DNA of 64,000 bases from Cladopsammia gracilis (GCA_022457155.1 JAJGOT010000291.1:905501-969500); one strand, 5' to 3'; positions 1 through 11,567 are shown, numbered from the stretch's first letter. Numbers and translations: made by a program. Notes: generated from the letters alone by a model not told the origin.

Positions 1-254
1 AATGCATCCTGTATGACGTGACAAAATACTCTAAAACTCCGACCCCCGCGCCGTCATTCGCCGTCATTTAGAACGGCGAGGGCCCTGGGATGAGTCGACT
101 GACACATCTTTCCTTCCCATCAAGCTCCGCGCCCCAAGTGTTAGGGAAGACTGGGTCTGAGTTTATAACGCCTGTCGATTTCTGACGGGCTTCGTTTGAA
201 GAATCTTTGAATATAAAGTTATAACTCAGTATTTTTAAAATTTTTAAAAGCTTA
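1..254 (+). other. 5' flank and probable 5' UTR of the CBR4-like gene
   Basis: GC-rich, CpG-containing stretch at about 45-130, followed by an AT-rich run just before the ATG at 255. No TATA box or splice site was recognised. It is assigned as leader or promoter only because it directly precedes the first coding exon. Confidence 0.3.
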
Positions 255-2692
255 ATGGTTTCCAAAGTGCACGGGAAAGTATGCGCAGTTTTTGGAGGGT
301 CTCGAGGAATCGGTAGAGCTGTAAGTGAAGTTCTCGCCCGTCGAGGTGGAAATGTGGCTGTTGTATCCAGAGACAAAGGTCGTGCGGCTGAATGCGTGCA
401 CAGTTTGCAGTCAAGCACTACTGCTCCTGGTCAAAAACATCTGAGTTTGAATTGCGATATTAGTTGTTATACATCAGTACAGGATTCCTTGCAAGATATT
501 CAAAACAAGCTGGGACAAGTCAGTATTCTTGTGAACGCGGCTGGGGTGAACTACGACAGCTTGTTGCTCAGAACTAAACCTGAACACATGCAGAGCATGA
601 TTAATACGAACCTTGTTGGAGCTATGTATACGTCACAAGCTGTTTTAAAACACATGTTGAAAGTAAAAGGCGGTGTAGTTATTAACATTGGTAGTGTGGT
701 GGGAATGAAGGGAAATGCAGGGCAGTGTGTGTACGCAGCTTCAAAGTCAGGTAATATAGCAATATTTAATTTTGAAAATAGGCTTATTGATTCAAACGTT
801 TGACAACCCCTTCCGTGACAAAAAGTTTACAGCTGATGGAAGGAGCGAGCGAATGCTCATTTGCATATTTGCCACTGTCTGCGATAACCTGTCCGTTTAA
901 AAATGGATGATATTCTACCGCCACCTGGTTATCTCAGTTGGTAGAGTGCCAGTGTGCAGAGTGGGAGGTCGCGGGTGTGAATCCTGGCCTGACCAACACT
1001 CAAGGTCTTAAAATAACTGAGGACAAAGGTGCTGCCTTTGCTATGACATCTGAAAACGGTTAGACCTTCACTTGGTTTGGATGACCACATAGAAATGGTG
1101 GTCTGGTTTTCAATGGGGACTTAACAAAACCACTCTGACTGTGACCACCTCAGTGCCATACATAGTTCTTGGGTGGGTTGGGGGGAGATGAGATTAACAA
1201 TGAACTGATAGCAGCTGCCTAAGGTGCCTTCATGAGCTGATGTCTGCGGCACTTAAATAACGGCTTTTTTCGTACTTAGGTTGGTCACTATATACGACCT
1301 TTTCATGAAGCCAAATAGTTGGTCAGAGTATATTACATTATTACTGACCTTGAGGTAGCCACTTACCAAATGACCTAATGGCTACCCTGGGGTCGGAATA
1401 TATAATATGGACCTTGAGATAGCTGTTAAGTTGGAATATATATTACCGACCTTGAGGTAGCCACAAACCCGGGATCCTGGCGGCCAAAATCCCGGCGGGA
1501 ATAAATTCCCGGCGAGAAAAAATCCCGCCGGGATCCCGCCAGGAATAAAAATCCGGCAGGAATAAATCCCCGACAAGAAAAATTCCCGCTGCGAATAAAA
1601 ATCCTGGTGGCCAAAATCGCCAGCGGGATCTCAGCGAAATTCCCGCCGGGATCCCGCCGCAAAAAAAAATCCCGGCGGCCAATTTCTCGCCGGGATCCCG
1701 GTAAGGTCCCGGTACCATTTTTACAAGGGTAGTGGCTACCTTGAGGTCCAATATAGTACATATTCCGATCCAAACGTAGCCGTTAAGTCATTAGGTTAGT
1801 GGCTACCTCCACGTCGGTAGATAAGTAAATGTTTAAATTTTCCGACAAAGATAACGGCTACCAAACGTTTACGTATATAGACAAATAATGAATTTTGTTA
1901 CTATAATCATTCCCGCTGTCTTGTAAGTGTATGTAAAGCGCCATAAGATTCAAGTGATGCAATGATGATGAGATGCACTTAATATAAGTCGTCCATTCAT
2001 TCCATTCATTTCCCTAAAACTCTAGGAGTTAATGGGTTAATATTATTTCTTGCAGGTCTTGTAGGTTTCACTAAGTCATTGGCAAAAGAAGTTGCATCAA
2101 GGAATGTTCGAGTGAACATGGTTGCACCAGGATTTATAGAGACTGACATGACTTCAACCTTAAGAAACCAGAATTCAGGAATTGAGTCTTTGATTCCACT
2201 TGGCAGATATGGAACAGTTCACGAGGTTGCAGAAACAGTTTGCTTTTTAGCTGAGGCACCATACATGACAGGAGAGGTATATACACATCTGTCATGACAT
2301 CCACAACTTCCCTAGAGTGGGGGATGGGGGAGAAAGCTGAGAGTATGTATGCAAAAAGGGTATATATCATGCTTTTGGCTAAATTATGAGATACAAGGCT
2401 CCAAAGGTACCCATTGTTTACATTTGCTGCAGATTTTGTGTATTTAATTTTAAGTCCCATGCTTGTGACATTCTGGAGACAGTTTACATTCATCACATTA
2501 CATGTATATTTCTTTCTTTCTTGATATTGAACTAGACTATTCTCAGTTCATTACCTCTTTTTTGTTCACATCATGAATTCCCATTTTTGTTCCTCATTGA
2601 CTTGTTTTTGTCTTTGTTTACATATTTTCTTACTAACTTCCCTTACCTTGCAGGTTTTGCTGGTTGATGGAGGACTAATGCTTTCACTGTAA
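255..2692 (+). CDS. CBR4: Carbonyl reductase 4-like short-chain dehydrogenase (3 exons)
   Basis: Exons are 255-750, 2056-2276 and 2654-2692 (TAA at 2690-2692). All introns are GT-AG and the joined frame gives 251 residues; human CBR4 is about 237. The cofactor loop GGSRGIG lies at residues 14-20, NAAG at 94-97, and the catalytic set is N119, S147, Y160 and K164 (YAASK). The third exon encodes the usual C-terminal VDGG. CBR4/FabG-type enzymes reduce 3-ketoacyl-ACP with NADPH, in vertebrates together with HSD17B8 in mitochondrial fatty-acid synthesis; that role is inferred by family. Intron 1 contains a SINE and a foldback MITE. The ATG at 255 is the first in frame and fits the normal N-terminus of the family, which starts shortly before the first beta strand. 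No obvious mitochondrial presequence was seen. Confidence 0.92.
824..895 (+). repeat. Dispersed repeat copy, octamer-containing
   Basis: About 70 bases matching 10388-10460, including the shared octamer ATTTGCAT. Lies in intron 1 of the CBR4-like gene. The family is unknown. Confidence 0.5.
926..1190 (+). mobile_element. tRNA-derived SINE
   Basis: A polymerase III A box (TATCTCAGTTGG near 930) and a B box (GGTGTGAATCC at 974-984) are spaced as in a tRNA. They are followed by a non-tRNA body of about 200 bases. The anticodon arm is degenerate, so this is a SINE head rather than a functional tRNA gene. The right boundary is approximate. Confidence 0.6.
1298..1880. mobile_element. Foldback MITE with internal GGATCCCGCC repeats
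   Basis: Imperfect inverted arms (about 1340-1395 against 1777-1832, sharing GAGGTAGCCACT) enclose a 300-base core at 1460-1715. The core is built of short repeats of CCCGCCGGGAT and its complement joined by AATAAAAATC. Non-coding, in intron 1 of the CBR4-like gene. Confidence 0.6.
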
Positions 2693-3125
2693 AGGCGTCC
2701 ACATTTTAATGAAGCATACAGTCAAACTTCCATGTCCAACCACTACCTACAAGTGACCATCTCTTGACTAAGCAACCATCCCAAAATACAAAATTTTTTC
2801 CAGTCAAATCATGATAGTCTAAACCTCTCATAAGCGACCCTGCCGCGACCACTTTTAACCCTGCTGATTTGAATTTCTGTTGTTTTTAACCTCAAGTAAG
2901 CGACCACTTGGCCATATTTTGAGGTCACAACAGACGCAAATTGAATAATGTGTTACAGTACAAGTCAAACAAACGAAAATTTTGACCCTTGAATCAAAAC
3001 ATCAAATGAATGTGATACAGTATTTTGCGCTGATATGTGCTTTGTTAGTCTAAGTGTCAGCCACTTTCTCGGCCCACCTCCTGTCACCTCCTGTGGGTGT
3101 TGTTGCTTCAGACAAGTGCGTTGCA

Positions 3126-4452
3126 TATATTGACATTACTGCAGGTTCATATGATTCAAAGTTAAGATCGCTGTGGTCTGATAGGTGCTTTGTATATTGA
3201 CATTACTACAGGTTCATATGATTCAAAGTTAAGACCCCTGTGGTCTGATAGGTGCTTTGTATATTGATATTACTACAGGTTCATATGATTCAAAGTAAAG
3301 ACCCCTGTGGTCTGATAGGTGCTTTGTATATTGATATTACTACAGGTTCATATGATTCAAAGTAAAGACCCCTGTGGTCTGATAGGTGCTTTGTACATTG
3401 ATATTACTACAGGTTCATATGATTCAAAGTTAAGATCCCTGTGGTCTGATAGGTGCTTTGTACATTGATATTACTACAGGTTCATATGATTCAAAGATAA
3501 GACCCCTGTGGTCTGATAGGTGCTTTGTACATTGATATTACTACAGGTTCATATGATTCAAAGTTAAGATCCCTGTGGTCTGATAGGTGCTGTGTACATT
3601 GATATTACTACAGGTTCATATGATTCAAAGATAAGACCCCTGTGGTCTGATAGGTGCTTTGTACATTGATATTACTACAGGTTCGTATGATTCAAAGGTA
3701 AGACCCCTGTGGTCTGATAGGTGCTGTGTACATTGATATTACTACAGGTTCATATGATTCAAAGGTAAGATCCCTGTGGTCTGATAGGTGCTGTGTACAT
3801 TGATATTACTACAGGTTCATATGATTCAAAGTTAAGTTCCCTGTGGTCTGATAAGTGCTCTGTATATTGACATTACTACAGGTTCATATGATTCAAAGTT
3901 AAGATCGCTGTGGTCTGATAGGTGCTTTGTATATTGACATTACTACAGGTTCATATGATTCAAAGTTAAGACCTGTGGTCTGATAGGTGCTTTGTACATT
4001 GATATTACTACAGGTTCATATGATTCAAAGTTAAAACCCCTGTGGTCTGATAAGTGCTCTGTATATTGACATTACTACAGGTTCATATGATTCAAAGTTA
4101 AGATCGCTGTGGTCTGATAGGTGCTTTGTATATTGACATTACTACAGGTTCATATGATTCAAAGTTAAGACCTCTGTGGTCTGATAGGTGCTTTGTACAT
4201 TGATATTACTACAGGTTCATATGATTCAAAGTTAAAACCCCTGTGGTCTGATAAGTGCTCTGTATATTGACATTACTACAGGTTCATATGATTCAAAGTT
4301 AAGACCCCTGTGGTCTGATAAGTGCTCTGTATATTGACATTACTACAGGTTCATATGATTCAAAGTTAAGATCCCTGTGGTCTGATAGGTGCTCTGTATA
4401 TTGACATTACTACAGGTTCATATGATTCAAAGTTAAGACCCCTTGTGGTCTG
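3126..4452. repeat. 67-bp minisatellite, about 20 copies
   Basis: Tandem units of about 67 bases, each containing GGTTCATATGATTCAAAG, then a CCCTGTGGTCTGATAGGTGC block, then ATTGACATTACTACA. Copies differ by a few substitutions, and higher-order variants are visible (AAGATCGCTG versus AAGACCCCTG). No spacer sequence separates the units. Confidence 0.95.
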
Positions 4453-4486
4453 ACCTCTCGTTACTAGTGACCACCTCCCATAAGCG

Positions 4487-4801
4487 ACTAGACTGTTCAC
4501 AGTCTCCTATTTTCCCGTATGTTCATCGAGTTCGATCCTTTATTTAGCTGCCATCTTGAATGTCACGGCACGTTAAAAACTGGGGAGAGTACAAAAACTG
4601 CTCAGGGGGTGGGGGAGGGAGGAAGCAGGAAAAATATTTTTTCTGCTCCTCACGCTGTAACCCCCAACGCCTGTCCCTGCGGGAGTTTTGCACTCTCCCC
4701 AGCTTTCACTTGCTATGAAAAACAAAAATGGCGGCTGACTTGAACTTGCGATCAATCTCGACTGATCACACGGAAAAACAGGGGACTGTGAACAGTTTAG
4801 T
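4487..4801. mobile_element. Nested MITE with ACTGTTCACAGTC termini
   Basis: The left terminus ACTGTTCACAGTCTCC (about 4491) is matched by an inverted right terminus GGGACTGTGAACAGT (about 4783-4797). It sits inside the larger element at 2719-4858. Confidence 0.6.
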
Positions 4802-5009
4802 AAGCGACCACCTTAGCCTTGCATTTTAGGTGCTCGCTTACGAGAGATTCATCTGTACCAAACCCATAGACCAAGGGAATATTTATTAACAGCTTTTTTA
4901 AACATTAAACATTAAAACTTTATTGAATCTCCCAATCAGGGTTTTTCAGACCCAACGTACATAAACATATAGTAATATAGTGTTTTTTATCAATAATTAC
5001 TGATCCTCA

Positions 5010-5367
5010 TCAAATCCTATTGTTCTCTCTCTGCATTATATCAACGATTGCAGCGTGATTAGGAGTTTTAGTCACAAGAAGTGCTAATTTCATTGTTATA
5101 GCTGTATTCAAAATCAATGTAACAGCGAAAGGGGCGGCTAAAATCGAGGATATAATGTATAGGGAGAACAATACGATTTTGTGAGGATAAATTGTCATTA
5201 GCTAAATAATCTTCACAACAACTGAGGATTTGGGGGTTACGTAATGGCCACCACACTGTATACGTAGCAACAATAAGTGCTAATTTCATTGTTATAACTG
5301 TATTCAAAATGAAAACAACAGGCAAAGGGGTGGCTAAAATCGAAGATACAATGCAGAAAGAAAACAA
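5010..5367 (-). pseudogene. Two tandem hydrophobic-segment fragments, possibly GPCR TM1
   Basis: Two copies of about 95 bases (near 5075-5170 and 5268-5363) encode similar hydrophobic stretches on the minus strand, one reading SSILAAPFAVTLILNT and the other SSILATPLPVVFILNT. This resembles the first transmembrane helix of cnidarian rhodopsin-class receptors, but no other helix is present. It could equally be an unrelated non-coding tandem duplication. Confidence 0.3.
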
Positions 5368-5393
5368 TGGGTTTTGATGAGAAAAAGTAATTA

Positions 5394-5512
5394 TAATAGA
5401 TAATTACTTCGGCTCACAGCATTATTAGGTATATTGCAGGCAGCTTCGGGCTGCGCCCTCAGCTGCCTGCAATATACCTAATAATGCTGCGAGCCTCAGT
5501 AATTATCTATTA
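5394..5512. repeat. Near-perfect hairpin, 52-nt arms
   Basis: Arms 5394-5445 and 5461-5512 are inverted complements with three mismatches around a 15-base GC-rich loop. The arms begin TAATAGATAATTACT. Probably a minimal foldback MITE. Confidence 0.85.
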
Positions 5513-6061
5513 AATAACAAGCACCCAGTAAGGAGCATGTTATCTAAAAGTGCACCTAAACCCTGAAGTTCTTTCCCCTAATAATAAAACCTTTTTATCC
5601 CTAAAGTACTTGTGCGCACAACTGTTTTGATTTGGTAAAATCCCTGAGTTTTTACGGAAAATCGCACCAAAATTCGGATAGTCAGGATCGTGACGTAACG
5701 TGACATCAGATGCAGAACTCACATTTTGAGGAACTTGGGCCCAGAACTCGGATCAAAGTAAAGTAAACAGCCAGTAGAAATGCCAACCATGCAGGTGTGT
5801 TGCTGCTAGTTGCAGTAACACAAGAAACGCGAAAGAAGGTATTTCTCTCCTTAAAATACCTTAGTTTATTTGGACACGAAAATCCAGAGGCAAAGAAACA
5901 TAGGAAGAGATGGGTTGACTTCTCAACAGAAATTTTCCAAGTAATCGATTTTAACTTAGGAGATTCAGTAGTCAAGTATATCCGTTGCTCCGGAGTCAAA
6001 CAGCTGCTAGTGACACATGCAAACACTTATTTCGAGAATTCACTGTAGACTGTTACATGAT
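5513..6061. other. Unassigned stretch
   Basis: No gene was recognised. A plus-strand frame of 83 codons (5797-6048) has a basic segment but no identifiable domain. Confidence 0.4.
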
Positions 6062-6444
6062 GGCCGTGTTTTCACGAGCGATTTTTCAAGTCGCTGAGCG
6101 AGTGACAGTCGGAAATCTCGTGAAAACAGTTGCTTGTCCAACTCGCTTAAAGTTAAGCGAGTCGGCGAACTACAATAGAATTCTCATTAAATTTAAGCCA
6201 CCAAACCAGGTCGCTTAAGCTTGTCGGCAATTAAACAACAAAGAAGGGCATTGTGTTGTCGTTCTTTTGTGTTCTAATTTTCTATTGTTTTAACAAAAGA
6301 AAATATATCGCGCATGGTATAAGAAAAATGAATAAAGTTCTGTCCGTGAAAACGCATAAATTTTTTAAGCTGCTTAACGCGGTCAGTAAACAAATTACCG
6401 ACAGGAATGTTAAGCGAGAAAAACCGCCTCGTGAAAACACAGCC
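6062..6444. mobile_element. MITE with GTGTTTTCACGAG termini
   Basis: GGCCGTGTTTTCACGAG at 6062 is inverted at the right end as CTCGTGAAAACACAGCC ending at 6444. Interior short repeats of GCTTAAGCGAGT type. No coding content. Confidence 0.7.
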
Positions 6445-6846
6445 GATGTCACATAATTTCATGTATTGTCTTGGTTACGTAACTTTCATCGCATTTGTCA
6501 CGACGCATGAAGTGTAATTAGGATCTATTGTTTCCTGCATGTAGATATAAAATGTAGATTTAAATTAAGGTTATTACGCATGTAACTTCGTAGTACAAGG
6601 ATCGGGCAATAAACCTTCAGCGTTCGTTCTCGACTTACACAGCGTCTCGTTTTTCCGCTGAAAACGTACAGCTAACGCCGAATAGCGCGCAGTTTACACT
6701 TTCAGCCAATGAAAAATGATATAACGTACACTTTAATAACAATAACAATCAAATACTTATGGGGGATGCTCCATCAAGTAATATTCATGATTATTGTAAA
6801 AATAATAGTGTTGACGGCAATCTTTGATTCTCTAATCACTGATTTT
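6445..6846. other. Duplicated 3' flank of the acyl-CoA synthetase fragment
   Basis: The part next to 6847 resembles the sequence downstream of the stop codon at 22997, so it belongs to the same duplicated block. Nothing else was recognised. Confidence 0.4.
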
Positions 6847-8091
6847 TCAGTTGCTTTGTTGTGGCTTGTTCTCATCACTGTATTCCCCATTCTCCAGTTT
6901 GCGTCTATCGATTTTGCCAAACACATTTTTGGGAAGATCATCGATAATTTCCACCTACAAAATTAAATAAAACCCATTTTAACTGCAGTTGTACTGAAAA
7001 AAACATGAGCAAATAGACTGCAATGAGGAAAACTGACTGCTCCTTGAATCTGTGAATGAAATCCTGTAGTGTTGTCTTCAACTAAAAACATAGTGTTTTC
7101 TCCCGTGAGATAAACTTGAGCAAACCACGTAGTCGATATGCGTCACGGAGTTCGTCGAAACACACGCAACATGGTTTACGCATCCGCCAACTTAGTGGGT
7201 TTTTCAAGACGCACTAAAGCCGATAGTTTGTCTAAACATACAATCTGTTTTGTGCCTAAAATACCACGAAGTTGTCCAAGTTTGCCCAGAGGAAAAATGC
7301 GTCTGTTGTAAATCAAAGGCTCCGATCAGCCAACTTGTGAATACAAAATGATTTTACACACTTTCGGACCCTCTCTTGGGCGTTTTGCTCTACCAAACCC
7401 TACCCCCTGTGTCAACTTCTCCCAACGCCGTCCCCATGGGTAAGGTAGGGCAGGTGACCATTACATATTGAGGGCTCAATGTTAACAGCTGATCGAGTGA
7501 AATTTCTACCCAAATGCTATAACTTATTTTAAAAACGTTCACGTATTCACGAGTTAAATAAAATCGCACACGAGCCACACGTTGCCCACATCTGTGGCAT
7601 GAAGCAACTAGGAGTATTGCTACTCCTCCCTGGATGGGATACAAGTCCATCGCAGGGTTAACCCCAGCATTATGTCGCCATTATGGAGAGAGACAATGTG
7701 GAGTAAAGTTAATGCGCGTAAGGAAACAACACGACGGCCTCGAACCGCCGACCTTCAGATCTGAAGTCCAGCGCGCTAATCACTACACCACCGCGCCTTT
7801 ACATCTGTTATGAAAGTCAAGTAGCCGTAGAATTGCGAAGTAGTTTTCAAGAGCAACAGTGTCAGGGTTATGGGCTCCTGTGAGTGTGTATGGCTGGGAA
7901 TCAAAGAGAAAATAAACTTACAGGGACATATAACCTTATTTGGACGTATGTGCGGACTCTGACTCACCTTGTGTGGGCATATCCAGTCCCCAGCATTGTC
8001 GCGCACGTAATTCTGTAGTTTTTTTTATCAGTTCATTGTGTTTTTCATTCTTAAAGTCACTTGATAACACAATGAACGCTTTCATCCCCGG
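6847..8091 (-). pseudogene. Duplicated 3' end of an ACSM-type acyl-CoA synthetase
   Basis: Two exons correspond to the last two exons of the gene at 22997-39252. The terminal exon 6847-6954 is intact (35 codons plus TGA) and keeps LPKNVFGKID with the catalytic A10-motif lysine. The penultimate exon 7968-8091 is 124 bases instead of 123: one extra base in a T run (plus strand) shifts the frame. Splice sites are conserved (acceptor AG before 8091, donor GT after 7968). The intron is also similar to that of the parent, so this is a DNA-level segmental duplication rather than a retrocopy, and a SINE has since entered it. No upstream exons were found between 8.1 and 22.9 kb. Confidence 0.85.
7567..7797 (-). 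mobile_element. tRNA-derived SINE, minus orientation
   Basis: Read on the minus strand it starts GGCGCGGTGGTGTAGTG with a B-box-like GGCGGTTCGAGGCC, then a 3' body with CATCCAGGGAGGAG. A second copy is at 39500-39975. It lies in the intron of the duplicated synthetase fragment. Confidence 0.75.
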
Positions 8092-8239
8092 CTTCAAAGA
8101 ATGAAAGAAAAAACATTGATCTTATATTAAAAACTTTATTCATAAAATAGCGTTAAAGTCGCCACCAAAAAGAAGAGAGGTTTCCAATTTTTTGCTGGCT
8201 TCTCGATATATATTTTTTTAAATTAACCGTAAAGATTTT

Positions 8240-8317
8240 TGACGAACGCAAGGAAAAAAAAAGAAATCAATTTCATAATGTCCAGTTCGAGGAGAATAAA
8301 AAGAAGAGTCATGGGTC
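8240..8317 (+). repeat. Direct repeat flanking the foldback pair (left copy)
   Basis: About 75 bases (GACGAACGCAAGG through AAGAGTCATGG) recur at 10041-10118 in the same orientation, on either side of the foldback elements. Too long for a target duplication. Confidence 0.6.
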
Positions 8318-8668
8318 TTGAAGCCACAAATGTAATAATTGACCACAAATGTAATAAAGCCCTCAAATGTAATAAGGACTGACCACAAATGTAATAAAGC
8401 CCTAAAATGTATTACGAGTTAATCACAAATGTAACAATGGATTTTACCGTGCGTTCTTCAGTTTGCACAACAGGGTTACCAGCTCTAAGTTTTAAGGACC
8501 AGGATTTCGCCAGTCATGCATATCTTTCTCGGACAACCAAACTTGGACAAACTGAAGTTGTCTATGTAGTGTGTTGGACATTATCTGTCATTCACATTTG
8601 TGGTCAATCCTTATTACATTTGAGGGCTTTATTGCATTTGTGGTCAATTATTACATTTGTGGCTTCAA
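8318..8668. mobile_element. Foldback element 1, CCACAAATGTAATAA family
   Basis: Bounded by TTGAAGCCACAAATG (8318) and its inverse ending CATTTGTGGCTTCAA (8668). The termini are arrays of CACAAATGTAATAA-type units separated by AAGCCCT or ATTGAC. Joined to element 2 by two bases. Confidence 0.75.
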
Positions 8669-8670
8669 CA

Positions 8671-10040
8671 TTGAAGCCACAAATGCAATAAAGCCCTCAA
8701 ATGTAATAAGGATTGACCACAAATGTAATAAAGCCCTTCTCTGGTTCGCCTTAAGAAAATTATTAATTCCCCAAAGTGGCATATGGCGTGGCTTAAACTT
8801 AATCCAGCACCGCTTGGCTGGTTTGAGATAATCGGTATTGCCTGGCGCACTTGACAAGCTCACACACCCGTCTTCAGTACCCCTGCCTCAGACTAGTACC
8901 GTACCTTGTTTGAACCAAAAGTTTATATTAATTCGGCGGTGCACACTGCTATCATTGACGAAGATGTTGAAATGTTTTGTTGTAGGAATGCCATGTACTT
9001 GTTTGCTGTTGAAATTGTTAGTTCAAGCTTCTGATTGCATGCATTACCGTATGTGGGACTCGTATCATTTGTGTGCGCATGCTTTTACCAAAAGGAGGGA
9101 GATTTGAACAATTAAACTTTGAACTTTATATAAATTACTTTTAACTGGCATACCCTTAGGTCGCCCTTAGTTTTCTCTGTGTGAGTTGATTGTCACGAAA
9201 CCTGTTGTACACCGGTATCCTGTCTATACGTGTAGTTTATCCTGTTTCATATAGAGGAACTGCTACTGGGTGATGTTACGGAGATTTTATTTGCCTCTGA
9301 AACGGTAGAGTAGCCAGCTGAAAGTAGTATGCAGTTTATATGACACAATTTCAAAAAGTCTGGTTGCGAGGCGCTCTTCAGTATTGTAGTTGTTACTTCG
9401 GGATTGAACACGTGACCGATATAGTCCCATGAGGTGAAAGACACGTGATGTTTTTCTTACGCCAGAGACAGCTCTGTCAAAGTTTAGTGGCAAGGTGATG
9501 TAACTATTTATTTCCGGGTTGATCATGTGGCCGATGACGTGGTATACCGCTTAGACCTCAGTGAACTGAAATGTAATGACAAGAGGCTAGGATAAATAAT
9601 TGCTTACGTTCGTTCAGGTTGTGAAATGTGAATAAACGTTTCTTTTAACTTGACAGCTATTCACTCCGAACATTACTTCGTTTACATTTTATAACTGGGT
9701 CTTGGTTCCGTACTAGAAAATGTTTAGTTGAAATAATAGCAACTTCAGGTTAATTTTGGTCACGTGAATGACAGATGACGTCCAACACACTACATAGACA
9801 ACTTCAGTTTGTCCAAGTTTCGTTGTCCGAGAAAGATATGCATGACTGGCGAAATCGGCTGGTCCTCACAACTTAGAGCTGGTAACCCTGTTGTGTAAAC
9901 TGAAGAACGCACGGTAAAATCCATTATTACATTTGTGGTCGATTCGTATTAGATTTGAGGGCTTTATTACATTTGTGGTCAGTCCTTATTACATTTGAGG
10001 GCTTTATTACATTTGTGGATTATTACATTTGTGGCTTCAA
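8671..10040. mobile_element. Foldback element 2, CCACAAATGTAATAA family
   Basis: Starts TTGAAGCCACAAATG and ends with the inverse at 10040. Its right arm (9766-9927) is the inverted complement of 8432-8594 in element 1, so the pair can also fold as one 1.7-kb hairpin. The interior 8750-9760 shows no recognisable gene. Confidence 0.7.
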
Positions 10041-10640
10041 CACACGGGCGAACGCAAAAAAAGGAAATCACTTTCCTAATGTCCAGTTCGAGGGAAAAAA
10101 AGAAAGAGTCACGGTCGTGAATTGAACCCGGGCCTACGAGTGCACCGAGGAACACATGGTTAATTAGGACTAAATTTTATTATTTAAAGGTAGATACGCA
10201 TCAAAACGCGTGTCTCGATTAGAAAATCCTTTTAGATCGATTTTATGTCGCATTAAAGACTCCAAATGCGAAACATCTTTAAGCTTATTGTTGTTTATAT
10301 TCGTTTACAACAAATTAGTTATTGTTATCGCTGGATTAACGCTGTTCTTGTTACGAAACGCATTCGTAACAAGCATTAAGTCATTGAGTTTACAGCTGAT
10401 GGAAGGAGTGAGTGAGCGAGTGCTCATTTGCATATCTGTCTCCGTTACCGATAACTCGTTCATTACGCATGCGCGTATTCACGAGTTAAAAACTAAAAAA
10501 AGGAAAAGGCCAATAGGAATTAATTAGGCATACAAACCGCATTCTCGAATTTTAATAATTCTTAAAGCAGTCATGCACTACGATACGGTGCGGCTTCCTT
10601 TTCACAGTACAACTATGCAAATTCAATTTGCATCGGTAAT
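10041..10640. other. Repeat debris
   Basis: Right copy of the 75-base direct repeat (10041-10118) and a second copy of the octamer repeat (10388-10460). A 105-codon frame at 10210-10527 overlaps that repeat and is not credible as a gene. Confidence 0.4.
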
Positions 10641-10735
10641 TAATACCCTGGGGATTATGTTAATGAGACTATAAAAGAAGTTACATGTGCACCACCCCAT
10701 CACTCTACTCGAGGCCGCAAAAGTGAATAGTTTGG
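10625..10735 (+). repeat. Promoter-like direct repeat, copy 1
   Basis: About 90 nearly identical bases shared with 21351-21460, containing TATAAAAG at 10670-10677 and, downstream, CATCACTCTACTCGAGGC. The TATA box with constant downstream sequence suggests the terminal repeat of a retroelement, but no coding body was found between the copies. Confidence 0.55.
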
Positions 10736-11052
10736 CGTTTCTGTTATCATCCCCGACTTACTCGATGGCCGACGTGGAACAAGTTCCTCGCGTTGTGGTA
10801 GATGAAACAATAGCAGCGCTAATAAGCTCTCCAGCCGACGCGGCAGTTCCCAGCGGCTGAAGTTTGACCGGCTGTACAGCCGAATGAGATACCGTTTATC
10901 AGGTTTGGAACGTTACACGTGTTTTGCTCTTCGCGTCCCTGATTTGTTGTTTAATTCTTGCACTGATAATTGCCTGTGACGTCTGCCGGCGTGACGAAGT
11001 TTTTTCTCTGTTAATGCTTGGGAATCTTCTCTGCGTGATAAAATGTTTGTAT

Positions 11053-11335
11053 TAGTCTAGGAGCCAAGTCTGAAAAGAGGCCTAGAAAATGGATTTCGTT
11101 GCACCCCACTGCTATATTTGTCTGAATGGTACAAAATGATAGCAAAATATTTGAGGAATACGGAATGACAATTTTTATTGATGGGCCAGCGGGACATCAC
11201 TCCGATATCGGGCATTTCCTATCGGGTACCGTTTTGCCCCGCTGTGTTAATTAATATGAAAACTTGAATTCTTCCATGGAGTTTCAAATGATTGAAAAAG
11301 TAGAAATTTTGCTAAATTACTTCAAAACCTGCACA
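11053..11335 (+). repeat. Left inverted arm flanking the nuclease gene
   Basis: About 270 bases are the imperfect inverted complement of 19650-19912. Shared landmarks are AGTCTAGGAGCC, GAGGAATACGGAATGAC and CATCACTCCGATATCGGG. The two arms enclose the nuclease gene and several MITEs. Confidence 0.75.
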
Positions 11336-11567
11336 CAGCATCACCATAAGGACTGTTGTGTTTTTGTCAAGTTTTAAAGGTTTTTATGTGCATACTTACC
11401 TCTTAATAATGTTTTTCTATAAATGCCCCGTGTCCTTTCGAAAAACAAAACATCCATCTGAAGTCCGGTCGTTTGGGGTCTATTGTTGAGTCATCTCAAG
11501 GATCCTGAAGCGCATTTTTATGATCATAGAAACAAGCCCAAAGTTTTTGTAGCCTGCGTAGCAGGCG

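Larger units (their letters stand above)
2719..4858. mobile_element. DNA-transposon remnant of the CTCTCGTAAGCGAC family
   Basis: The left end begins ACAGTCAAAC at 2719. The right end, read on the minus strand, contains CTCTCGTAAGCGAGC. Fragments at 23164 and 31863 start ACAGTCAACTCTCTCGTAAG, which supports one family. No transposase is present. The interior carries a large minisatellite (3126-4452) and a nested MITE (4487-4801). Confidence 0.55.

Noticed and set aside
926..990. tRNA gene
   Set aside because: A and B boxes are present, but the acceptor and anticodon arms do not form and a SINE body follows.
1382..1773. Overlapping minus-strand frames of about 100 codons
   Set aside because: They arise from the CCCGCCGGGAT repeats inside a MITE.
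3126..4452. CRISPR-like array
   Set aside because: Units are contiguous, with no unique spacers; this is a eukaryotic minisatellite.
5797..6048. THAP-like 83-codon frame
   Set aside because: It has KKHRKRWVDF, reminiscent of a THAP segment, but lacks the cysteine and histidine ligands.
6709..6966. Plus-strand hydrophobic protein
   Set aside because: It is the antisense of the duplicated terminal synthetase exon; the minus strand explains the conservation with 22997-23104.
7730..7797. Minus-strand tRNA gene
   Set aside because: Same reasoning; the head is shared with the SINE copy at 39500-39975.
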